The notes beneath the pieces were generated by a model. That model was not told the DNA's origin and made no database searches. It worked only from the letters and a program-made list of their open reading frames with translations. A program made the position numbers and the translations under genes. 64,000 bases of DNA, from positions 3,100,001 through 3,164,000 of the forward strand of contig NZ_AP019308.1 in the NCBI RefSeq assembly GCF_003945345.1, given 5' to 3'. The stretch is from Paenibacillus baekrokdamisoli (GTDB lineage: Bacteria; Bacillota; Bacilli; Paenibacillales; Paenibacillaceae). Positions 57,545 to 64,000 of this stretch are shown one piece after another; position 1 is the stretch's first letter, and each line of letters starts with the position of its first letter.

Positions 57545-59269
57545 TCACTTCAGGATTTGACTGGTAATGATAACTTTCGTTCCTTCGCCATTTTCACTTT
57601 TAATCACTATTCCATACGCGTCTCCAAATGTGAGCTTAAACCGCAAATTCACATTTCTAAGGCCTACGCCCCCATTGCCACCGTGATCCAGCGCTTGTCT
57701 TTCCCCATTAATATAGCTCATGATCGTACTCAAGCGGCTTTCCTCCATACCAATCCCATTGTCCGACACTTCGAGGAAGACGGCTTCCTGGTCAGAATAG
57801 GCTTTAATGTCGATTACACAATTAAGATACATTTCATTAAAAGCATGCTGGACACAGTTCTCAACAACAGGCTGCAGCATGAATCGGATTGTTTTACAAT
57901 CCAGCACTTCCTCATCGATATCATAGTTAACTTTCAATCTAGTGCCGTAACGGAGCGTAATGATTTCAAGATAGTTTTTCACATGCTGAATTTCCGTCCC
58001 GATATTTACAAGGTTATTGCTTTCGATATTCATGTTGTAGCGATAGAAATCAGCAAGCTTCTCAATGGTTTGGTTAATCTTGACATGATCCTGCTTAATG
58101 GCCAGCGAACTGATTGTATCCAGCGTATTATATAGAAAATGCGGATTAATCTGATCCTGAAGGCTTTTGATTTCCGCTTCTTTTCTCAACACCTGATTTT
58201 CCAGAACATTTTTGACCATCGAATTAAAGCTGCGGCTTAAATCACCGATTTCGTCATTTCTATTAATCTCACTCCTGCTTTGGAAGTTGTCCTTCTCTAT
58301 ATTTTTCATCATTTTGGATAACCTTTTCAAATCCCTGGTACTCCTCGTAACATACAAATTTACAGCGATAATAAGAATGAGGATTACGGTAATTCCTATA
58401 TAAATAATTGTCATTTTGGAGTCATATATTTGCTTGTCGATCTTATTCTTGTTAATCAAAGAAATGACGTACCAGTCCGTTGAAGCGGAATTGTTAAGGG
58501 TGGCATAATAGCTGACTCCGTTTAAATGGAGCGTTTCGAAAGCGCTTAAGCTGCCTATATCTTTATCTTTGAACTCTGAATACACCGATACGTCGGAATT
58601 CAGGCTGAAGATAACTTGGCCCGCTGCGGTCGTGATCAAGATATCATCGAAAGCTTTGTTATTAACACCCGCTAGGAAATTCGCGAATAGATTCTTATCA
58701 GCACTAAGCACCATGAAGTCTTTCTCTCCGGGAAGATTGCCCCACAGCTTAATCGCTTGTGAGAATAAAATATTGTTATCTTTATACGGCAGCAGTGAAA
58801 ATTCAGGAAGTAAGATCATCGATTGCTCGGAATCCGTAATTTCTTTATACGTGTTATCGTTCAATGCTTGATGCAAATATTTGTAGTCATGACCATCTGT
58901 TAAATCCGTCGTTAGTATTTCTTGCTTATCGTATAAAATAACCGACAATGACTTGTAGCCTTTGAAGAAAATCAGCGATCGTATATTATCATAAAACTTG
59001 CTGTACGCCTGATAGCTTTCATAGGTTCCGATAAATTTTTTATCTGCTATGATGGGAAGATTCGAATCCTCCGAGAGCATCATCAGCACCTTCTGCATAT
59101 CGTCGACATACAAATCGATGCTGTTGCTTATTTGTACATTAAGGCTCATTACGTATTGATTTATATTTTCCATCGTATATTTCTCCATGTATTGCGACAG
59201 CAATGCGCTTAGCACAGTAATAAATACCACACCAACGAGGGAATTAAAAAAAATGAATTTTTTGCTCAT
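57545..59269 (-). CDS. Sensor histidine kinase, YesM-like
   Basis: A 574-residue membrane kinase with transmembrane helices at about 7-27 and 283-305, an extracellular Cache-type sensor between them, a HAMP region, the phosphoacceptor His in QINPHFLYNTLD and the ATPase motifs VVENCVQHAFNE and VSDNGIGMEE. It pairs with the response regulator at 55907-57535. A cre-like site (59522-59535) and copy B of the repeated element lie upstream. Confidence 0.93.
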   Translation of the reverse strand: MSKKFIFFNSLVGVVFITVLSALLSQYMEKYTMENINQYVMSLNVQISNSIDLYVDDMQKVLMMLSEDSNLPIIADKKFIGTYESYQAYSKFYDNIRSLIFFKGYKSLSVILYDKQEILTTDLTDGHDYKYLHQALNDNTYKEITDSEQSMILLPEFSLLPYKDNNILFSQAIKLWGNLPGEKDFMVLSADKNLFANFLAGVNNKAFDDILITTAAGQVIFSLNSDVSVYSEFKDKDIGSLSAFETLHLNGVSYYATLNNSASTDWYVISLINKNKIDKQIYDSKMTIIYIGITVILILIIAVNLYVTRSTRDLKRLSKMMKNIEKDNFQSRSEINRNDEIGDLSRSFNSMVKNVLENQVLRKEAEIKSLQDQINPHFLYNTLDTISSLAIKQDHVKINQTIEKLADFYRYNMNIESNNLVNIGTEIQHVKNYLEIITLRYGTRLKVNYDIDEEVLDCKTIRFMLQPVVENCVQHAFNEMYLNCVIDIKAYSDQEAVFLEVSDNGIGMEESRLSTIMSYINGERQALDHGGNGGVGLRNVNLRFKLTFGDAYGIVIKSENGEGTKVIITSQILK

Positions 59270-59521
59270 GCCAAAAAAAAAGTCGCTGCATGCCCTTTAT
59301 TGGGATCTGGATTTTTATCATAGATGTCAAATAACCCCTCTCACGAAAGCTGCTGTTCGCAGGAAAGAAAAAAAGACGCTCTTGTCGGGACGCTGAGCCT
59401 GTCCGTTGATAATCATAAGAGTCGTCATATTGAGCAATGGAACGCACGCTTGTTTAGGTATGCGTTCCTAGGATTATAGCATAACCATTTCGACAACAGG
59501 GATTTAGAAGTGCAAATCTCC

Positions 59522-59535
59522 TGAAAGCGCTTACC
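59522..59535. promoter_or_regulatory. Near-consensus cre (CcpA) site between the two regulator genes
   Basis: TGAAAGCGCTTACC matches the cre consensus at 13 of 14 positions. It lies in the 432-bp gap between the divergent sensor kinase and AraC genes and may repress either or both. Confidence 0.7.
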
Positions 59536-59589
59536 ATTCGGGGTTATACGCCGTCTATCACTATAAATATAGGATAGATTTCTACTTTA

Positions 59590-59634
59590 AATATAGTAAT
59601 AATCTTACGTATTTTTTGGACTTTTTTGACTGTT
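59590..59634. repeat. Repeated regulatory-type element, copy B
   Basis: This is the second copy of the 55892-55936 element (40 of 45 bases). It lies 68-112 bp upstream of the AraC gene and about 320 bp upstream of the sensor kinase gene. No open frame covers it. The rest of the 59270-59701 gap shows only the cre-like site. Confidence 0.75.
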
Positions 59635-59701
59635 TATAGCTTGAAGCGAGTCGGCTGTATTCTGATATAATAGAGATGAATGCAACTCCCTAAGAAATGG
59701 T

Positions 59702-60637
59702 GTGAACCTCATCAATCCTGTTACTACGCTCAGGTCAGACCTGATCTTCACCGATCATATTCCTTTCTTTATCAACCAATACGCATACGATAACTATGAC
59801 GAGCTCGAGCTGCATGTTCACGATTTTATCGAAATTGTGTACGTTTGCCGAGGCAAAGGGCTGCACAGAGTCCGAGACCGCCTGATTCCCGTTACCGAAG
59901 GGGATCTCTTCATCATCAATTACGATACGCCCCATTGCTTCTATCCTTATGACCGGACCAATACAGACGGGCTCCTCGTATATAATTGCATGTTTCTGCC
60001 CGCTTTTATCGAGCACCTGCATATCGAGCTGCCCATCATGCGCGGAATTACCAGCTTATTCTTAGTGAATGGATTGTATCCAGAGGAAACGGGGAATATG
60101 CCAGACCTGATGCTGGGTACAGCCCCTCGCAAGGCATTCGCCCAACTTTTCGACAATATGCTCCAGGAGTACCAGGCCAAACAAGAAGGATACTTGGACA
60201 TTCTGAAGATGCAGCTCTGCGAGCTCCTCATCAAAACGTACAGAACCTACAAGGATTTGTACCGCGAAGGTCCTCATCCCTATAACTACAAACTCGAGCT
60301 CATCCAGAAATCGATTCAATATATGCGTGACAAATTCTCAAGCCCCATCCAACTCAACCAATTGTCTCAACAAGCCTTGCTCAGCAAAAGTTATTTCTCC
60401 AGTATCTTCAAGAGTGTGACAGGAATCAGCGTGCTCGACTATTTGCAGAAGGTGCGAATCGAGGAAGCCTGCCGGCTGCTGGTGGAAGACACAAAAACGA
60501 TAATCGTTATATCCGAGTCCGTAGGATATAACGATTATCGCTTCTTCAACAAAACATTTCGCAAAATTACCGGAATGACCGCCTCAGCCTACCGTAAGCA
60601 GTTCAGCACTGCTAAGGGCAATTATCGAGATGCCTGA
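59702..60637 (+). CDS. AraC-family transcriptional regulator with cupin domain
   Basis: A 311-residue soluble regulator. The N-terminal ~150 residues form the AraC-type cupin (ELHVHDFIEIVYVCRGKG, then VTEGDLFIINYDTPHCFYP), which should bind a sugar. The last ~100 residues are the double helix-turn-helix: LNQLSQQALLSKSYFSSIF and TIIVISESVGYNDYRFFNKTF. The second helix-turn-helix departs from the usual xISEIAESVGY pattern exactly where a perfect 17-bp inverted repeat lies in the DNA. The start is GTG 59702 with a weak ribosome site. It is divergent from the two-component genes and overlaps the rhamnosidase-like gene tail-to-tail by 54 bp. Confidence 0.9.
   Translation: MNLINPVTTLRSDLIFTDHIPFFINQYAYDNYDELELHVHDFIEIVYVCRGKGLHRVRDRLIPVTEGDLFIINYDTPHCFYPYDRTNTDGLLVYNCMFLPAFIEHLHIELPIMRGITSLFLVNGLYPEETGNMPDLMLGTAPRKAFAQLFDNMLQEYQAKQEGYLDILKMQLCELLIKTYRTYKDLYREGPHPYNYKLELIQKSIQYMRDKFSSPIQLNQLSQQALLSKSYFSSIFKSVTGISVLDYLQKVRIEEACRLLVEDTKTIIVISESVGYNDYRFFNKTFRKITGMTASAYRKQFSTAKGNYRDA
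60498..60540. repeat. Perfect 17-bp inverted repeat inside the AraC coding sequence
   Basis: CGATAATCGTTATATCC (60498-60514) and its exact complement (60524-60540) flank a nine-base loop. In the mRNA this would make a stable hairpin across the codons for the recognition helix region. Confidence 0.95.
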
Positions 60638-62287
60638 AGGTGCCTGAATGACGGAATACACGGAGCCGTCCTCCAGCTTGTTATGCCTCACGTGAATCAC
60701 ACCAAGCGGCGTCGGAAATCCACCTTCTGCCCAATCCAGGTCACCCAGATTTGGTTCGACCCGCACTACCTTGCAGCCAGCCTCCATAATTTCGATCCCA
60801 AGCACATGGCGCGTCAGCCATGCGGTCGGACCGGATGCCCATCCGTGACAGAGGCTGTGTCTGTAGCCTTGATAACAATAGTTACCATAGGTTCCGTGAA
60901 CATCTACCTTCCCTTCAGGTGTTAATTCATCAATCCTGGCAGCATCCTTCATCCAGGAAAGATCGAAGTCCTCCCAGAAGGTGGTTGCGCCAAGCTTAAG
61001 CATCGCTCCCCAGTATTCGCGGATACAGTCGAGGCTTCCTTGAATATCTCCGGCCTTCGCGCGAGCTTCCAGCATGTAATAGCCGTAGAAAGTGGACACA
61101 CCCTTCGAACCGTCAACGGCGATCACCTCCTCGTTGGCTTCCTGCGCGCTCCATAGATCGGCAAGCGCCAATAGTGCCGCCGCCTGCTTGCTTCCTGCAT
61201 GATGAGGTACGTGGCGCCTAAGCTTTTGCTCGGTCAGCCCGCATCTATATGCGACAGCCTCGTCTCCTAGTATGAGACAAAGCTCAGCTCCGCGTTTCAT
61301 CGCCAGTACGAACAACGCATGCACACCGGCCTTAACGCCTTCTAGATTTTCGCTCGACGGCCAATCCAGGAATGGGTTTGGGGCATTGTTCGTCCCGTCC
61401 TCATTGATCTGCTTGGCGATCAAATCCAACAAGTCGACGAGATATTCTCGCTGCTCTGCCAGATAAGCTAAGTCCCCGTTTTGAATATACCAATCGTAAT
61501 GGATGAGCAACCACCATACGGAATAGCTAGGGAACGACATCCAACCGGGAAGGGGCGTACGATCCCGGATAAAATCCAAGCTAGCCGGCACGATCTCGTG
61601 GCTGCCGAACACCGCTTGCAAAGTTGAGGTCTCTGGATGCATATCCCCGATCCATACCAAGCGATCCCTTTTGATACCGTCCCACAAATAGTCCTGCATA
61701 TTTAGATGCACGGTATAAGCGCCGGTATCCCAAATTTGATCCAACAGTGGATCACTGCTTCGGAAGCTTCCCTTATATTCTAGGTCACGGTATAGAAAAA
61801 CGGCGCGCACACTTTTCAATTCAATGAAACTGTTCTCTTCCACCAGATCGATGCGTACGAAGCGAAAACCAGTATTGCCGAATTCCGTGGCCCCAAGGAA
61901 CGATACATCAATGATCTGATCGCGAATGGCATGATCGTTAGTCGCATTCCCCTCTCCGCCGATATCGCTCATCGCTTCCATGGCTGACTCCCCGAAGCGC
62001 ACCCTGAGCTTGGCTGTGCGCTCGTTCCCGCCCATAAACCAGGCGGCAATCTGTACCCCGCCATGCAACTCCTTGCCGAAGTCCAGCAAGATGCTTGCTG
62101 GATATCCATTATTTCTGAGCACACAGGGGTTATCTGATTGAAGCGTTGACTGGCTATCTCGTCCATCCAGCAAGCTTGCAGCGTTCTCTACCGCTGACTT
62201 ACCATCATCCGACGTCCATAAGATTCTGCTTGGATTCACATATTCCCGAACTCTTGGATCCCTTATTGACCCTTTACCGTTAGACAT
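60584..62287 (-). CDS. Alpha-L-rhamnosidase-like (GH78-type) enzyme
   Basis: A 567-residue cytosolic protein. An N-terminal beta-sandwich with ILLDFGKELHGGVQI (about residues 60-190) precedes an alpha/alpha-barrel with WDGIKRDRLVWIGDMHPE, the GH78 motif carrying the general acid Glu and binding residues, and SLCHGWASGPTAWLTRHVLG near the end. It probably removes rhamnose from imported oligosaccharides, though rhamnosidase-like proteins with other activities exist. The frame extends to 62302; ATG 62287 follows GGAGGG by seven bases. It is shorter than many GH78 enzymes, lacking some N-terminal carbohydrate-binding modules. Confidence 0.85.
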   Translation of the reverse strand: MSNGKGSIRDPRVREYVNPSRILWTSDDGKSAVENAASLLDGRDSQSTLQSDNPCVLRNNGYPASILLDFGKELHGGVQIAAWFMGGNERTAKLRVRFGESAMEAMSDIGGEGNATNDHAIRDQIIDVSFLGATEFGNTGFRFVRIDLVEENSFIELKSVRAVFLYRDLEYKGSFRSSDPLLDQIWDTGAYTVHLNMQDYLWDGIKRDRLVWIGDMHPETSTLQAVFGSHEIVPASLDFIRDRTPLPGWMSFPSYSVWWLLIHYDWYIQNGDLAYLAEQREYLVDLLDLIAKQINEDGTNNAPNPFLDWPSSENLEGVKAGVHALFVLAMKRGAELCLILGDEAVAYRCGLTEQKLRRHVPHHAGSKQAAALLALADLWSAQEANEEVIAVDGSKGVSTFYGYYMLEARAKAGDIQGSLDCIREYWGAMLKLGATTFWEDFDLSWMKDAARIDELTPEGKVDVHGTYGNYCYQGYRHSLCHGWASGPTAWLTRHVLGIEIMEAGCKVVRVEPNLGDLDWAEGGFPTPLGVIHVRHNKLEDGSVYSVIQAPSGISIIALSSAELLTVG

Positions 62288-62344
62288 TTTAGCGCCCTCC
62301 ACTCTTTCATTTGACTCATTATAGAAGTCAGGAAGGCTTCGCGG

Positions 62345-63460
62345 CTATACACGCAAAGCAAATGTTAGTGGGGGGATCCTACTTTTCTTGAAAAACGTAT
62401 TAGCTCCTTTCACCATCTTATCAATGAGTGACTCGTATTGGCTGCTCACATAATCCGTCTCGACTTTCTCTTTCGCTTCGTTGAAGGTTTCGTATCCTCC
62501 ATTTTGTTTTTCCACACACTTCACAATGAATAACGTGTTGCCGATTTCTATAATTCCGCTTGTTTGGCCGGCTCCCAGCTTTGATACCTCTTTAAGAAGC
62601 TCTGGGTAGTATTTACGATCGGTTCGTGCTGAGGAGCTGTCAAAGATCTGTGCACCATGGCTTTTCTTTTCCTCGTCGGTCTCGTTGTACGCCTCGGCCA
62701 GTTCTCCGAAGCTTTCCCCTTTCTCAAGCCTTTCCTTCGCCTTCTGCATGATGAGCTTGGCTTCCTTTTTGCGGGACTCCATCACTTTGCCGTCCTGATC
62801 GACATAAGTGACAGCTATCTTTTCGATTGTTATACGAGCCTCTTTGGCGTACTTAGCTTTGGTTGCTTCATAATATTGCCTAAGATCTTCTGACGTGTAA
62901 GCAATTTCCTTGCCTTTTAATTTATCCTTCAATTGCGATTGCATGTTGGAAAATACATATTCGAAGTAAGTCTCCTCCGAATACTGAACAGGTCCGTAAA
63001 TAACCTCCTTCGCTTTTATTGCCGCCTTTCTGCGATTGTTCTCATGGTTAAATTGTTTAAGGAAGGCGGCATATGAAATGTCCTGAACCAAGCCCTTGTC
63101 CCGGGCAAGCAGCTGTTGAAGTTTAATACGAATGCATTCATCCAAGGCTTCCTTCTTCAGCATTTCGAGTGGAACTTCGCCATCAAAGCTGGATGTCCAA
63201 AATTCAGGTGTCTCCTGCGCTCCGTATTGGGTTTGAAAATGTAGAAGTATGCGGGTACGGTTCATCCGCATTCTTTGATTAAACTCGTAGACGGAAATCG
63301 GCTCTCCGTTTACGGTCGCGACGGGGGAATCGGTTTGTTCCCGCGGATAAATGAGCATGAGGCTCACCCAACAAGCCGCTGCCGCTATGATCACGCCAAT
63401 CCCAATGATTAAATGCTTCTTGGTGGCGATCTTGTTAAATTTAATATTTCCCCTCAGCAT
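62345..63460 (-). CDS. PrsA/SurA-like membrane-anchored peptidyl-prolyl isomerase
   Basis: A 371-residue protein with one N-terminal transmembrane anchor (about residues 16-38), a SurA_N-like chaperone domain starting ATVNGEPISVYEFNQR, and a parvulin-type rotamase region (EARITIEKIAVTYVDQ, then GESFGELAEAYNET and LGAGQTSGIIEIGNTLFIVK). It should fold secreted proteins outside the membrane. It lacks the lipobox of true PrsA and is tethered by the helix instead. It lies between the rhamnosidase-like gene and a secreted carbohydrate-binding protein, suggesting a foldase dedicated to enzymes of this locus. ATG 63460 is preferred over TTG 63484, which has no ribosome site. Confidence 0.88.
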   Translation of the reverse strand: MLRGNIKFNKIATKKHLIIGIGVIIAAAACWVSLMLIYPREQTDSPVATVNGEPISVYEFNQRMRMNRTRILLHFQTQYGAQETPEFWTSSFDGEVPLEMLKKEALDECIRIKLQQLLARDKGLVQDISYAAFLKQFNHENNRRKAAIKAKEVIYGPVQYSEETYFEYVFSNMQSQLKDKLKGKEIAYTSEDLRQYYEATKAKYAKEARITIEKIAVTYVDQDGKVMESRKKEAKLIMQKAKERLEKGESFGELAEAYNETDEEKKSHGAQIFDSSSARTDRKYYPELLKEVSKLGAGQTSGIIEIGNTLFIVKCVEKQNGGYETFNEAKEKVETDYVSSQYESLIDKMVKGANTFFKKSRIPPLTFALRV

Positions 63461-63482
63461 TCGTTCAGCCCCCAGTACATTC

Positions 63483-63514
63483 AAGAGGGCAATCCATCGC
63501 TGGTTGCCCCTCTT
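63483..63514. other. Hairpin between secreted protein and PrsA-like genes
   Basis: AAGAGGGCAA (63483-63492) pairs with TTGCCCCTCTT (63504-63514) with one bulge. No long T-run follows, so it may be a weak terminator or an mRNA hairpin within an operon. Confidence 0.55.
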
Positions 63515-63554
63515 AACAGGATTAAAAATTCCGACTGCTCATCGTACTTGTTCG

Positions 63555-64000
63555 TTAGTTATACGTAATAACAGGGTCCCAATTCACATTATCGCCATAG
63601 TCGTTGACCGCGTTCGAATTTACCCGGAAGTCGATGTTATCTCCTGCCGCAACAGTTGTGATCACACTATGGGTATATCCAATGGAATCATCCCATGCTA
63701 TCGTTTGATTTCCCCATATCGTCGTTAAGTTTTTCAATATCGAAACAACAACACCGTCACCCATATTCACATTGTCTTTCTTTACCGTTCCCGTTATCGT
63801 AATCGTTCCCGCCTTCGGTGCAACCCAAGTCCGAACGGAGTCAAGTCCAGTTTGGGCATGCTGCGACGTGCTCATAATGGTGGAATAGTTCACGTTGCCT
63901 ACCCACCAGCCTTTAGCGGCATCCCAAGTTTTGTACGTATAGGTGCTGCCGTTCCACTGCCTATAGAACCACCGGTCCTGACCTTGCGTTTCGCTGAATC
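63555..64000 (-). CDS. C-terminus of a secreted carbohydrate-active protein (partial, 5' end outside window)
   Basis: The frame is open to the right edge, so this is the last ~148 residues of a longer protein. It begins with SETQGQDRWFYRQWNGSTY and YKTWDAAKGWWVG, then TWVAPKAGTITITGTVKKD, GDGVVVSILKN, TIWGNQTIAWDD, VAAGDNIDFRVN and ends WDPVITYN. This is the pattern of a beta-sandwich module repeated in many Paenibacillus polysaccharide lyases and hydrolases, and it probably binds polysaccharide. The catalytic part is not visible. It lies 94 bp upstream of the PrsA-like gene on the same strand. Confidence 0.85.
   Translation of the reverse strand, partial: FSETQGQDRWFYRQWNGSTYTYKTWDAAKGWWVGNVNYSTIMSTSQHAQTGLDSVRTWVAPKAGTITITGTVKKDNVNMGDGVVVSILKNLTTIWGNQTIAWDDSIGYTHSVITTVAAGDNIDFRVNSNAVNDYGDNVNWDPVITYN

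Noticed and set aside
57557..58135. 192-residue plus-strand open frame opposite the sensor kinase gene
   Set aside because: Lies wholly within the kinase catalytic domain on the other strand; no start signals.

Overview
The window reads as chromosome of a Paenibacillus-type spore-forming Firmicute. The support is a cotJABC spore-coat operon, a yhbH sporulation gene, a sufCDSUB operon in Firmicute order, yunC/yunD/yfkAB homologues, three LplB/YtcP-type sugar ABC importers paired with YesM/YesN-type or AraC-type regulators, and a surface enzyme ending in three SLH domains. Shine-Dalgarno sites are strong throughout. I see no rRNA, tRNA, CRISPR array, insertion sequence, phage or plasmid gene.

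Region 1 (1-8 kb): the start of a HAD hydrolase gene; a sigma-A promoter, a ykkC-class (guanidine-I type) riboswitch and its terminator ahead of an unknown 107-residue membrane protein; a phosphodiester glycosidase; cotJABC; a 134-bp palindromic intergenic element; a CNNM/CorC-like membrane protein; YfkAB; an HD-GYP protein. Region 2 (8-16 kb): a sugar locus on the minus strand, read as cytosolic GH30 enzyme, membrane-bound AraC regulator, two permeases and a binding lipoprotein. Region 3 (16-33 kb): housekeeping and cofactor genes, namely uppP, yunD, a molybdenum cofactor cluster (moaA, a small Moco-enzyme-like protein, a fused moaD-moaE, moeB), a second HD-GYP protein, sufCDSUB behind a PerR/Fur-like box, a DUF1802 gene, mtnK-mtnA and yunC. 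Region 4 (33-41 kb): a PAS-GGDEF-EAL protein, DUF423, a stand-alone phnW, a DUF2157/GDYXXLXY gene pair and yhbH.

Region 5 (41-48 kb): a sensor kinase, response regulator, binding protein and two permeases on the minus strand, followed by about 890 bp of apparently decayed DNA. Region 6 (48-64 kb): a larger carbohydrate locus with a YesM/YesN two-component system, a divergent AraC regulator, a permease-permease-binding protein-SLH surface enzyme operon with a perfect cre site, an alpha-L-rhamnosidase-like enzyme, a PrsA-like foldase and the C-terminus of a secreted carbohydrate-binding protein that runs off the window. This resembles a Gram-positive polysaccharide utilisation locus, possibly for a rhamnose-containing pectin, but the substrate is inferred.

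The observations most worth following are the riboswitch with an orphan membrane protein, the perfect 17-bp inverted repeat that appears to have rewritten an AraC helix-turn-helix, the near-consensus PerR box on suf, the repeated element flanking the second two-component system, the doubled beta-sandwich insertion in the SLH enzyme, and several eroded gene remnants. Start codons were moved inward from the longest open frame wherever a good Shine-Dalgarno site or family length argued for it.
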